From an uncultured Lachnospiraceae bacterium (lineage in GTDB: Bacteria > Bacillota > Clostridia > Lachnospirales > Lachnospiraceae): a stretch of 34,952 nt of DNA. This document shows, piece by piece, positions 16,052-24,582 of the stretch. The stretch lies in contig CATJJD010000203.1 in assembly GCA_949740385.1 (NCBI GenBank), forward strand, positions 1 through 34,952, in the 5' to 3' direction. A program made the translations under genes and the position numbers. Numbering within the stretch: position 1 is the first letter of the stretch; each line of letters starts with the position of its first letter. The notes under the pieces are model-generated. The model worked only from the letters and a program-made list of their open reading frames with translations, did not search any database and was not told the DNA's origin.

Positions 16052-17674
16052 ATGAAAAAGAAGAAAATCACAAGTATCCTGCTTACCGCCTCACTGCTTG
16101 CAGGTCTGGCAGCCGGATGCGGCGGCCCTGGCAAGGGCGGCAGCGACAGCAGCATTCCGGGCGGAACCGAGCTTGTCGCAGGAGAGTACGACGGAACCAT
16201 CAAGCTTCCGCTCTCGGAGGAACCCGTAACCTTAAAGATCTGGCTCACGGCCGACGCCAATTTCTTCACCGTTTTAAGCGACTACAATGAGAGTGAATTT
16301 TTCCAGGAGATGGAGAAAAGAACCAACGTACATCTTGAGTTCGACGTTCCGCCTTCCGGGGAGGAATCCACCGCCTACAACCTGATGATCTCCTCCGGCG
16401 AGCTTCCGGACATGATCTGTATGCCGGCTATGTATCCGGACGGCCTGGACGCGGCGGTCGAGGACGGGTACTACCTGGATCTGACCCCGTACATGGATAC
16501 ATACCTCTACAACTACAACAAGATCCGCACGTCGGATCCGGAATTTGAGAAGAATACGGTAACCGACTCCGGCCGCAACGCAATCATCTACATCCTCAAC
16601 ACCGAGCCGCAGGGACCGTGGGTAGGTATGCAGATCCGCCAGGACTGGCTTGACGAGCTCGGTCTTGAGACTCCGGTGACCTACGATGATCTGGAGAACG
16701 TTCTGACACAGTTTAAAGAGAAGAAGGGCTGCTACGCACCGCTCGCCTTAAGCTCCACCGCAAACTTCGCCTTCGGCGAGCTGGCTGCGGGCTTTGGCGT
16801 AAACGGAAGCTACTTTAATAAGGACGGCACGGTTGTTGCCGGCTACGCAACCGAAGAGTGGCGCGCATACCTTGCCAAAATGCACGACTGGTATGTAAAG
16901 GGCCTGATTGATCCGGACTTTATGACAGACTCTCCGTTCTTCGTGGACACTGAGCTTGTCACCACCGAGCAGTCCGGCGTATGGTACTCCATGTACACAA
17001 TGGCTTCCATGTATGAATCCAGCGTTCCTGGCATGGTAGTAAAGGCTCTCGCAGGACCGAAGCTCAACAAGGACGACACGACCCACATCCGTATTGCGGA
17101 CACACACATCGCAAACGGCGGTCTTGCAATCTCCGCGGATTCCGAGTACAAGGAAATCGCAATGCAGTGGATCGATTACCTGTTCTCAGAGGAGGGAATG
17201 GCGCTTGCAAACTACGGTATCGAGGGCAAGACCTTCAATTACAACGAAGACGGAAGCGTAGCTTTCACGGACGAGATCTTAAACAACCCGGACGGTCTGA
17301 CGGTCTCCCAGGCTCTGATCTCAAAGACCCTGGTTCCGTCCCAGATTCCGAGCAACTACGACTGGACGAGAGAGCTGATCATGGTAAGTGAGAAGGATCT
17401 TGAATCCTACGACATCTGGGCCGCCCCGGATCACCTTGACGACTGGGTAATGCCGGCATTTATGTCGCTTACCAGCGAAGAGAACGTTGAGTTTGCTTCC
17501 CACAATGCGGACATCAACACCTACGTACAGGAAGCATCCAGCCAGTTTATCTCCGGCGTGCTTGACATCAACGGCGCAGACTGGGATAATTACATGAAGA
17601 CCATTGAGGATATGGGTTACAAGCGCTGCGTGGAGCTCCAGCAGGCAGCCCTCGATCGCTACTTACAGCGTTAG
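16052..17674 (+). CDS. CUT1 ABC transporter sugar-binding lipoprotein (module 2)
   Basis: A 540-residue extracellular solute-binding protein with a lysine-rich signal peptide and lipobox LAAGC (Cys23), then a short Gly/Ser linker. It belongs to the same large LplA-like class as the protein at 1676, although the two differ clearly in sequence. Motifs typical of these proteins include a Tyr- and Trp-rich binding lobe (VGMQIRQDWLDELGL) and the region LFSEEGMALANYGIEGKTF. It should deliver an oligosaccharide to the permeases at 11483 and 12456. The AAAAAGGAG site precedes the ATG. It is divergent from the membrane AraC sensor and ends in a hairpin terminator. Confidence 0.93.
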   Translation: MKKKKITSILLTASLLAGLAAGCGGPGKGGSDSSIPGGTELVAGEYDGTIKLPLSEEPVTLKIWLTADANFFTVLSDYNESEFFQEMEKRTNVHLEFDVPPSGEESTAYNLMISSGELPDMICMPAMYPDGLDAAVEDGYYLDLTPYMDTYLYNYNKIRTSDPEFEKNTVTDSGRNAIIYILNTEPQGPWVGMQIRQDWLDELGLETPVTYDDLENVLTQFKEKKGCYAPLALSSTANFAFGELAAGFGVNGSYFNKDGTVVAGYATEEWRAYLAKMHDWYVKGLIDPDFMTDSPFFVDTELVTTEQSGVWYSMYTMASMYESSVPGMVVKALAGPKLNKDDTTHIRIADTHIANGGLAISADSEYKEIAMQWIDYLFSEEGMALANYGIEGKTFNYNEDGSVAFTDEILNNPDGLTVSQALISKTLVPSQIPSNYDWTRELIMVSEKDLESYDIWAAPDHLDDWVMPAFMSLTSEENVEFASHNADINTYVQEASSQFISGVLDINGADWDNYMKTIEDMGYKRCVELQQAALDRYLQR

Positions 17675-17680
17675 CTTTAC

Positions 17681-17714
17681 GGCTGGCGGTACCAAAAAGT
17701 ACCGCCGGCTTTTT
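17681..17714 (+). terminator. Intrinsic terminator or attenuator after the module 2 binding protein
   Basis: An 11-bp stem with one G-T pair (GCTGGCGGTAC / GTACCGCCGGC), a 6-nt loop and a run of five T. It lies between the binding-protein gene and the lipoprotein esterase, so the esterase would be made mainly by read-through. Confidence 0.85.
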
Positions 17715-17742
17715 CAAAAACATTTTCAACAGGGGAATCGTT

Positions 17743-19254
17743 ATGAATAAAAAAATAAAATTGTTAAGCGTTCTGACGCTGTCCGCACTTCTGTGCAGCG
17801 CCTGCGGAGGTTCGCCCAATCAGCCGGCCGGCTCCGGCGCCGACACGCAAAAGACAACAGACACACAGCAGCCGGACTCACAGCAGCCGGACTCACAGCC
17901 GGCCGACACACAGACTTCGGAAGGCCCGGCCGCCTCACCGGTCTCCTACGGCACCGTCATCGAGTGCTGCGACTGGGGCCCGGCAGTCACAAAGCTTGTG
18001 GTATCCTTCGACGGCGAGCTTGCGTCCGCCGCTCCGGAATCCTTTAAGGCCAGTGTCCGCCGCACCTACGCGGGAACCGACAATGTGGTACAGGAAATGA
18101 ATTATCAGACCTTTACACCCGAGGACTCCAAAACCGCCGAGGGCGAGCGAAACATCGAGAACGTTTACCTCTCCGACGAGAAGGGCAATGCCGTGGACGG
18201 CAGTTCTCAGTATGTAACCCTTGAAATGACTGTCGCGCCGGAGGAGGGCTACGGAAACGCTGCCGGCATGGAGACAGAGTCGGGACTTGGCTTTGCCGTG
18301 CTGCTGGACTGCAGCTATTCCGTCACCTACATCGGTGAAAACGGCGTCGAAACCATCTGCAGCGCAAAGGACGAAAACCTGTGCCGGATGCCGGTTGTGG
18401 ACAAATTCACGCACGACCAGTGCTACACCACCGAGACAGCCGCCATTCTGGAGGACGGTCTGGACAACGACAGCATCTGCTACTCCAGCTACGAGCCGCA
18501 GGATGAAGAGAGCCATCCGCTCCTGATCTGGCTGCACGGAGCCGGCGAGGGCGGAAAGGACACCAGAGTTCCGATGATGGGAAACAAGGCGTGCTCTTTC
18601 GCGGACGAGACCTTCCAGAACATTATGGGCGGCGCTTACGTGCTCATTCCGCAGACGCCGACCGTCTGGATGAACGCGACGGGAACTCCTTATGAGCTGA
18701 GCGCGGAAAATCCGACATCCATGTACACCCAGACACTGATGGAGCTGATCGAGAGCTACGTGGCGGTGCATCCGGGAATCGACACCAAACGGATCTACAT
18801 CGGCGGATGCTCCAACGGCGGATACATGACCATGAACATGATTCTCAGCTACCCGGACTATTTTGCGGCTGCATATCCGGTCTGCCAGGCATACGCGGAC
18901 GAGTTTATCAGCGACGAACAGATCGAGTCCATCAGGGATCTGCCGATCTGGTTCACCCACTCCTCCGACGACATGACGGTTGTACCTGCCACGACGACAA
19001 TCCCAACCTACAAGCGGCTGCAGGAAGCCGGAGCGAAGAATCTCCACTTTACCTACTGGACGAACGTGCACGACACTTCCGGAAAATACACGGGAATGGA
19101 CGGCAACCCCTATGTCTACTACGGACATTTCTCATGGATCTACGTCTTTAACAACGAGTGTACCGTCGACAACGACTACACCGAGGGCAAGACGACGGAC
19201 GCAAAGGGCAGCGGACAGACACTCTTCGAGTGGCTGGCAGAGCAGTCCAGATAA
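17743..19254 (+). CDS. Exported lipoprotein esterase (alpha/beta hydrolase with N-terminal Ig-like domain)
   Basis: A 503-residue lipoprotein. The signal peptide ends at a lipobox, CSAC (Cys21), followed by a repetitive Gln/Asp/Thr/Pro linker (QQPDSQQPDSQ). Residues ~65-210 resemble the Ig-like domain found before some bacterial esterases. The C-terminal half is an alpha/beta hydrolase: oxyanion LIWLHGAGEGG, nucleophile YIGGCSNGGYM, acid in HSSDDMTVV and His in YYGHFSWIYVF. This fold is shared by carbohydrate esterase family 1 (acetyl-xylan and feruloyl esterases) and polyhydroxybutyrate depolymerase-like enzymes. Anchored outside the cell beside a sugar-binding lipoprotein, it probably strips ester side groups from glycans before uptake. 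A peptidase-like role, as in some annotations of this family, is less likely. Confidence 0.85.
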   Translation: MNKKIKLLSVLTLSALLCSACGGSPNQPAGSGADTQKTTDTQQPDSQQPDSQPADTQTSEGPAASPVSYGTVIECCDWGPAVTKLVVSFDGELASAAPESFKASVRRTYAGTDNVVQEMNYQTFTPEDSKTAEGERNIENVYLSDEKGNAVDGSSQYVTLEMTVAPEEGYGNAAGMETESGLGFAVLLDCSYSVTYIGENGVETICSAKDENLCRMPVVDKFTHDQCYTTETAAILEDGLDNDSICYSSYEPQDEESHPLLIWLHGAGEGGKDTRVPMMGNKACSFADETFQNIMGGAYVLIPQTPTVWMNATGTPYELSAENPTSMYTQTLMELIESYVAVHPGIDTKRIYIGGCSNGGYMTMNMILSYPDYFAAAYPVCQAYADEFISDEQIESIRDLPIWFTHSSDDMTVVPATTTIPTYKRLQEAGAKNLHFTYWTNVHDTSGKYTGMDGNPYVYYGHFSWIYVFNNECTVDNDYTEGKTTDAKGSGQTLFEWLAEQSR

Positions 19255-19258
19255 ATAA

Positions 19259-21754
19259 CTAAACCGGAATCAGTTCCACCAGCCGTACCTCAAGCGGCTT
19301 CAGCCGCCGGCGGTACGCGTATGTGCCGCCGGCGGTTTTTATTTCCAGAACCTGTCTGCCCGGCTGCGCCCGCGCCGCAAGATACGCCTCATCCTCCGCG
19401 GTGAGACTGTCCGGCGCACCCATGGCCGCCCAGGCGTCGAAGGAGGAGCCCCACTCCCGGTTGACAAACGTCTCCCTGAGCCGGTACCGCTCCCCGGGCA
19501 GGCCGGTCCATGTGAGAACAACCTCAAGCTCCATAAGCTCCGAGAACGCCGTGTAGCGTTTTGCCGGCGTCATGTCAAACACTTCCCCCGCAGAAAAAAT
19601 CCGGTCGTAGTGCTGATAGTTGTACAGCAGAAGCACCGCCGCATCGTCCGCACTCCTTCTCGTCAGAAACCATCCCCTTCCCCGTGACAGCACCGCGTCG
19701 CCGAGGCGCGACGCAAACACGAAGGTATTGTAGTGGGCCTTGGGAATTCCGTTGAAGGTAAACATGCCCAGCCCCCCGTGAAAGACCTGCTGCGGAAGCT
19801 GCAGCTCCCCGAGAAAATCCGTCAGCGACCAGTAGCCGAAGGACTCCAGTCGGTCGTAGTTTTCCAGCAGATTTTTCGTCAGGTAGCAGGACTTGAAGCA
19901 TGTGTCGTTAATCAGGTTGCGGTGACTCACCGTCAGGTTCCACTCGGTCATGTAGATGGGCTTTCCCCGAAGCCCGAACCGGTCCAGGTTCTCGTACAGC
20001 ATGTCGATATAGCGGGCAAAGGAATGCTCGTCCGCCGACAGCCGGTTGACAATCGAGGTTCCCCCGGTAAATCCCTCCACCACCTCAATATCATCGTCAT
20101 AAAAATGAATATTCAGAAAATCCGGCACACAGCCCTCTCTCCTGCAGAAGTCAAAAAACGGCTGATACCAGTGCAGCGGGTCCTCCGGAAGAAACAAAAG
20201 AGAGGGCGACCCGAATATAAAGGTCTCGTCGATGCCCTTTACCGCGGCATACGTCCGGCGGTAGAACTCCAGGAAATCCTCCTGGTGCTCGAAGCCGAAG
20301 CCGAACATATCGGGATTCGTGTCCGGCTCGTTCCAGAGAGAAAAGGGCCAGGTCCGCACCTCGGCGAGACCGTAGCGCTCGATGCAGTGGCGAACCACGC
20401 CGACAATCAGCGCACACCAGCGGTCCATATCCTTCGGCAGGCTCGTGTTCTGCCGCACAAAAAAGCTCTGATTGTCCGGGTCCCCGGCCAGCTCCTGCGG
20501 CATCACAAAAAACTGCATCATCGGCTTTAGCCCCACGCTCCGCAGAAAATCAAATACCTTGTCCAGCACCGTAAAGCTCAGAGAGATCTCTCCGTTTTTC
20601 AGCTCATGGTAGAGCATCATGTCGTCGGACAAAAGCCCGTGGAATTTCACATAGGAGAAGGGCATATCCCGCTGCATTTTTCGAATCATCTCCTGCACGT
20701 CGGCATAGAGAAGCTCCCTGGTGCTCCCGACGCAGCAGACGTTTCGCCAGGTGTGCCGCAGCGCCTGCCCCTGGCCGCCCGCCGGCACGCTGCCGATGTC
20801 CAGACGCCTTAAGGGCAGGCGCTTTTCGCGGTCCTTTGGCCGGTACGCATCCTCCTCCAGGTATTTCGCCAGCACCGACAGGGATGTGGAGGATGTGACC
20901 GTCAGATAGTTGATCTCATTGCGCATTTTGTCCGCCGGGATCACGGAGGAGTGACGGCTGCGGTACTCGCTTGGCAGCATCCCGTAATGCTTCTTAAAGA
21001 GCGACACAAAAGACCGCACGTCGGAAAACCCGTTGTGAGCCGCAATGTCCGCGATGGACTCACTGCTCGTGAGCATCTCATTGACCGCATGCTCCAGCCG
21101 GAGCCTGTTGTAATACTCCGTAAACGTCATATTCATGTTCTGCTTAAAAAACCGCGACAGGTACGACTGGGAAAAGTGAAACTGCTCCGCCACATCGGAA
21201 AGCCCGATCCCCTCGTCAAAATGTGCCCGGATATAGTCCGTAATCTGCGCCATCTGCCGGAGCGCTTTCTGCCGCACCGCGCTCCCTTCCGGCTGCGGCA
21301 CCTGAAAATTGCTCACCAGCTCATAGAGCAGAAGCGAAATCAGCGAGTGGGACAAAAGCACATTCTCCTCCATGGAGTTAACCTTAATCAGCCTCGCCAG
21401 CAGATGCCGCAGATAGTCGTAGCGCTCCTTGTGGCTGTCCCCCGCGGAACAGCAGTCGAAGCAGGCGTTTTTGTATACGTCGAAGACCGGAGACTTCGAC
21501 AGGTTGATCTGAAACGCCACCATCTCCGCCTCCTGCCCGTACAGCTCGTGGGTCGCAAGGGAGTTGACGATCATCACGTCGGTGCTGCCGAGCGTATAGC
21601 TCCTGTCGTCCACCACGATGTTTACGGTGCCGGACAGCACAAACAAAAGCTCAATGCTGCGGTGCCAGTGCTTGGGAACGCTCCCCAGCCGGTGCAGAAA
21701 TACCCGGCCCGGCACTCTGCTTGAAAATGGTATGATCTCATGCCTCTGTTCCAT
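19259..21754 (-). CDS. AraC-family regulator fused to a GH39 glycosidase domain
   Basis: An 831-residue cytoplasmic protein. Residues ~15-95 form a cupin sensor. Residues ~170-268 hold two helix-turn-helix motifs (GLSDVAEQFHFSQSYLSRFF and IADIAAHNGFSDVRSFVSLF). The rest (~325-831) is a complete GH39 beta-xylosidase-like domain: a barrel, then a beta-rich C-terminal part. The acid/base Glu476 (LWNEPDTN) and nucleophile Glu604 (YMTEWNLT) are both present. There is no signal peptide. The start at 21754 is chosen over 21787 because AAGGGGG lies just before it and a promoter at 21776-21804 overlaps the longer start. It is divergent from the CUT2 importer operon, which it probably controls. Whether the GH39 domain hydrolyses or only senses a xyloside is unknown. 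Confidence 0.92.
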   Translation of the reverse strand: MEQRHEIIPFSSRVPGRVFLHRLGSVPKHWHRSIELLFVLSGTVNIVVDDRSYTLGSTDVMIVNSLATHELYGQEAEMVAFQINLSKSPVFDVYKNACFDCCSAGDSHKERYDYLRHLLARLIKVNSMEENVLLSHSLISLLLYELVSNFQVPQPEGSAVRQKALRQMAQITDYIRAHFDEGIGLSDVAEQFHFSQSYLSRFFKQNMNMTFTEYYNRLRLEHAVNEMLTSSESIADIAAHNGFSDVRSFVSLFKKHYGMLPSEYRSRHSSVIPADKMRNEINYLTVTSSTSLSVLAKYLEEDAYRPKDREKRLPLRRLDIGSVPAGGQGQALRHTWRNVCCVGSTRELLYADVQEMIRKMQRDMPFSYVKFHGLLSDDMMLYHELKNGEISLSFTVLDKVFDFLRSVGLKPMMQFFVMPQELAGDPDNQSFFVRQNTSLPKDMDRWCALIVGVVRHCIERYGLAEVRTWPFSLWNEPDTNPDMFGFGFEHQEDFLEFYRRTYAAVKGIDETFIFGSPSLLFLPEDPLHWYQPFFDFCRREGCVPDFLNIHFYDDDIEVVEGFTGGTSIVNRLSADEHSFARYIDMLYENLDRFGLRGKPIYMTEWNLTVSHRNLINDTCFKSCYLTKNLLENYDRLESFGYWSLTDFLGELQLPQQVFHGGLGMFTFNGIPKAHYNTFVFASRLGDAVLSRGRGWFLTRRSADDAAVLLLYNYQHYDRIFSAGEVFDMTPAKRYTAFSELMELEVVLTWTGLPGERYRLRETFVNREWGSSFDAWAAMGAPDSLTAEDEAYLAARAQPGRQVLEIKTAGGTYAYRRRLKPLEVRLVELIPV
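19304..19340 (+). terminator. Plus-strand terminator embedded in the convergent GH39 coding sequence
   Basis: CCGCCGGCGG at 19304-19313 pairs with CCGCCGGCGG at 19326-19335, extended inward by three more pairs (one G-T), and is followed by TTTTT. It lies 50 bp past the esterase stop but inside the 3' end of the minus-strand AraC-GH39 gene. Confidence 0.8.
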
Positions 21755-21775
21755 ACGTTTGCCCCCTTTTTGCCA

Positions 21776-21804
21776 ATCATATATCATTAACCGCTAATCG
21801 TCAA
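21776..21804 (-). promoter_or_regulatory. Promoter of the AraC-GH39 gene
   Basis: On the minus strand TTGACG and TATGAT are separated by 17 bp. The predicted leader is only ~15 nt, so the ribosome site lies right at the 5' end of the message. Confidence 0.6.
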
Positions 21805-21830
21805 ACAAATTGTGCAATCTGTTGCTGTCA

Positions 21831-21860
21831 GATCATGGAATTGACCTCATTTTCATGATC
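21831..21860. repeat. Inverted repeat between divergent promoters
   Basis: GATCATG at 21831-21837 and CATGATC at 21854-21860 are separated by 16 bp, between the AraC-GH39 promoter and the CUT2 operon promoter. A possible operator; the arms are short. Confidence 0.35.
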
Positions 21861-21931
21861 TTTTGCACGAAATATGTCATGGCACACAAAAGAAATACAT
21901 CAATCTGCACTAATTGCGCACGCTGGATGCG

Positions 21932-21960
21932 TTGCCGCCCCGCCGTTTCTCCGCTATGAT
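21932..21960 (+). promoter_or_regulatory. Promoter of the CUT2 importer operon
   Basis: TTGCCG and TATGAT are separated by 17 bp, placing the transcript start about 27 bp before the GTG of the ATPase gene. Confidence 0.65.
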
Positions 21961-21993
21961 AAACGCAGGAGATTTTAAGAGGCAAGGAGATGA

Positions 21994-23505
21994 GTGAGCG
22001 CTGTGGAAGAGCTATTACTGGAAATCAAAAAAATGAACAAAAATTTCGGCCCCATTGCGGCCTTAAAGGACGTGGATCTTGCGATACGCCGCGGACAGAT
22101 TCACGGGCTGATCGGGGAGAACGGGAGCGGAAAATCGACGATTACCTCGATTGCCGCCGGCATGCAGGAGGCGACCTCCGGGGAGATGCGCTTCAAAGGA
22201 AAGCCATGGAAGCCCGCCTCCATGGTGGAAGCCCAGGCGGGGGGCATATCCATGATCCTGCAGGAGGCCAACACAATCCCGAACTGCTCCGTGGCGGAAA
22301 ACCTCTTCGCGGGGCAGGAAAATCATTTCTCCACCCTGGGCTTTGTCAACAGCAAAAAGATGAACCGGGCCGCGGACGAAATACTGCAGAAATTTAACCT
22401 TACCCACATGCGGGGGAAGGACTCCGTCAACGCCTACGGCTTTGAGGACCGCAAGCTGATCGAGCTGGCAAGAGCCGTCACCGACGAGACGGAAATTCTT
22501 GTGGTGGACGAGACCACCACCGCCCTCTCCTTTGAAGGTCGTGAAATTTTATACCGCTTGATGGATAAGCTCGCGGCAGAAAACAAGGCCGTCATCTTTA
22601 TCTCACACGATCTGGACGAGATCCTTCTGCACTGCAGCATTCTGACGGTTCTGCGGGACGGGGAGATCCGGGGCGTCATCACAAAAGAGGAGATGAAGCA
22701 GCCCGACAGCATCCACAAAATCAGACAGCTCATGGTGGGCAGAGATATCGGCGACAAATTTTACCGCAGCGACTGCGACGGCTCCCACGGCGACGAGGTT
22801 GTGCTGGAATACAAAAATGTCTCCAATGCGAACATCAAAAACTTTTCCCTGCAGCTTCACGCGGGGGAGATCATCGGCATCGGCGGGCTCTCCGGCTGCG
22901 GTATGCACGAGATCGGGCGCATGGCCTTCGGGCTTGAGCATCTCGACCACGGGCATGTGCTCTGCCGGGGCCGGGAAATCTTAAACACCGCAAAAGCGGT
23001 GCAGGCGGGCATCGGCTACATCTCCAAAAACCGCGATCAGGAGGCGCTGATTCTCGAGGGCGCAATCAGCACGAACATCGTGATGCCGTCCCTGCCGGAT
23101 CTTAAAAAGGCCGCCTTTATTCCCCCGGCGAGGGAGCGAAGGCTGGCAGACGAACAGATCCGCCTGCTGGCCATCAAGTGCGAGAACGGCGGACAGTGGG
23201 TCAGCACCCTCTCCGGCGGCAACAAGCAGAAGGTGTCCTTTGCCAAATGGATCGCGAAGGGAAGCGATATTATCATTATGGACTGCCCGACCCGCGGTGT
23301 GGACATCGGCGTCAAGCAGGCCATGTACCAGCTCATTTACGACATGAAAAAGGAGGGCAAAGCCATTCTGATGATCTCCGAGGAGATGGCGGAGCTGATC
23401 GGCATGGCGGACAGGCTGATTATCATGAAGGACTTTCAGATCGCAAAAGAATTTTCCCGCTCCGGGACGCTGACCGAGGGGGACATCATCGAATATATGA
23501 TTTAG
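21994..23505 (+). CDS. CUT2 ABC transporter ATP-binding protein (RbsA/MglA type)
   Basis: A 503-residue double ATPase, the usual length for RbsA/MglA/XylG proteins. The first half has a full Walker A (GLIGENGSGKST) and Walker B region (EILVVDETTTALS). The second half has the degenerate P-loop typical of the family (GIGGLSGCGMHE) with an intact signature (TLSGGNKQKVSFAKW). It energises monosaccharide uptake from the inner face of the membrane with the two permeases downstream. The start is GTG at 21994, 4 nt after AAGGAG; the GTG at 22003 is an alternative. The nearby ATG at 21990 is in a different frame. It is the first gene of a five-gene operon. Confidence 0.94.
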   Translation: MSAVEELLLEIKKMNKNFGPIAALKDVDLAIRRGQIHGLIGENGSGKSTITSIAAGMQEATSGEMRFKGKPWKPASMVEAQAGGISMILQEANTIPNCSVAENLFAGQENHFSTLGFVNSKKMNRAADEILQKFNLTHMRGKDSVNAYGFEDRKLIELARAVTDETEILVVDETTTALSFEGREILYRLMDKLAAENKAVIFISHDLDEILLHCSILTVLRDGEIRGVITKEEMKQPDSIHKIRQLMVGRDIGDKFYRSDCDGSHGDEVVLEYKNVSNANIKNFSLQLHAGEIIGIGGLSGCGMHEIGRMAFGLEHLDHGHVLCRGREILNTAKAVQAGIGYISKNRDQEALILEGAISTNIVMPSLPDLKKAAFIPPARERRLADEQIRLLAIKCENGGQWVSTLSGGNKQKVSFAKWIAKGSDIIIMDCPTRGVDIGVKQAMYQLIYDMKKEGKAILMISEEMAELIGMADRLIIMKDFQIAKEFSRSGTLTEGDIIEYMI

Positions 23506-23529
23506 CGACCGATACAGGGAGGATGAACC

Positions 23530-24489
23530 GTGAAAAAACTAATACAGAACGACCGGCTGCGCGCGCACAGCGGCAGCCTGCTCAGCTACGGCGGTCTGGC
23601 GCTGTGCCTTATCGTCTTTTCTATTCTGAGCAAAGGGAGACTTTTCAGCGCCTACAATGTGGGCATTCTGATCCAGGCGGCCTGCGTCTACGCCATACTT
23701 GCCATGGGAGCCATATTTATCTACTCCATGGGCTACATGGACATAAGCGTCGGCGCACAGGTAGGCGTGTACTGTATACTCTGCATTTTAATTACAAACG
23801 CCACAGGCTCTCTCCTGCTCGGATTTGCGACGATTCTGGCACTGGCGCTCATATGCGGACTGATCAACGGCTATGTGTCCGTCATGCTGGGGCTTCCCTC
23901 CATCGTCACATCCATATTTCTCAACTCCATCTTCGGGGGCGTGCAGATGCTTCTGATGGAGTGGGTGGACACAAACAGCGTGGGAATTCAGTACGATATG
24001 AGCTTTCTGAAAAGCATTACGGCCATGGTGACCGCCATCGCCGTCATCGCCGTGATTGCGGTCTGCCTGTACAACTACACGCAGCTGGGCAAATATACCC
24101 GCGCAATCGGCGCGAACGAGAAAGCCGCACAGCTCTCCGGCGTAAGCGTCACAAAATGGAAGGTGCTGGCGTACATATTTTTCGGAATCTGCATCGCAGT
24201 GGCGGCGCTGTTCCTCACCGCCCGCACCGGCTCCGCCGGCAAGGGAACGGGAACCGGGTACGCCATGGACATTATGGTGGCGCTGCTCCTTGGCGGAATG
24301 CCGCTCTCCGGCGGAATGCGCTCCCGCATCAGCAGCTCTCTGATCGGCTCCTTCACCTACGTGATACTCTCCAACGGGCTGACGCTCTCCGGCGTGGACA
24401 CGTCCCATGTGTATGTGATCAAGGCACTTGTATTTCTGGCGGTCATTCTCATCACCTGCCGCAAGCGGGAAGGCGTACTGCCCCGATAG
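23530..24489 (+). CDS. CUT2 ABC transporter permease (RbsC type), first of two
   Basis: A 319-residue hydrophobic protein with many membrane spans. The family marker YMDISVGAQVGVYCILC (the D-x-S-V-G region of RbsC/XylH permeases) is present, as is the cytoplasmic loop KYTRAIGANEKAAQLSGVSV. It starts at GTG behind CAGGGAGG, 24 bp after the ATPase stop. The second permease at 25873 differs in sequence, so the channel is probably a heterodimer. Confidence 0.92.
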   Translation: MKKLIQNDRLRAHSGSLLSYGGLALCLIVFSILSKGRLFSAYNVGILIQAACVYAILAMGAIFIYSMGYMDISVGAQVGVYCILCILITNATGSLLLGFATILALALICGLINGYVSVMLGLPSIVTSIFLNSIFGGVQMLLMEWVDTNSVGIQYDMSFLKSITAMVTAIAVIAVIAVCLYNYTQLGKYTRAIGANEKAAQLSGVSVTKWKVLAYIFFGICIAVAALFLTARTGSAGKGTGTGYAMDIMVALLLGGMPLSGGMRSRISSSLIGSFTYVILSNGLTLSGVDTSHVYVIKALVFLAVILITCRKREGVLPR

Positions 24490-24534
24490 CAGCTGCATTT
24501 GTATATTACCGCACAGGCGGTCAATATAGAGGAA

Positions 24535-24562
24535 CAAATTCATGCAAATACCAGTGAATTTG
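24535..24562 (+). repeat. Hairpin upstream of the CUT2 binding-protein gene
   Basis: CAAATTCA and TGAATTTG form an 8-bp stem with a 12-nt loop, just ahead of the AAGGAGG site of the binding protein. Such a hairpin could protect the 5' end of a processed message; no T-run follows. Confidence 0.4.
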
Positions 24563-24582
24563 AGAAAAAGGAGGACTTTAAC

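Noticed and set aside
17867-17912. Short 15-bp repeat in the lipoprotein esterase gene
   Set aside because: It encodes the low-complexity Q-Q-P-D-S linker behind the lipidated Cys; not a mobile or regulatory repeat.
17935-19128. Minus-strand ORF of 397 residues across the lipoprotein esterase
   Set aside because: Val- and Arg-rich shadow with no ribosome site; the plus-strand frame has a signal peptide and full catalytic motifs.
20951-21724. Plus-strand ORF of 257 residues opposite the AraC part of the fusion
   Set aside because: Shadow of the AraC coding frame; Arg/His/Pro-rich with no domain.
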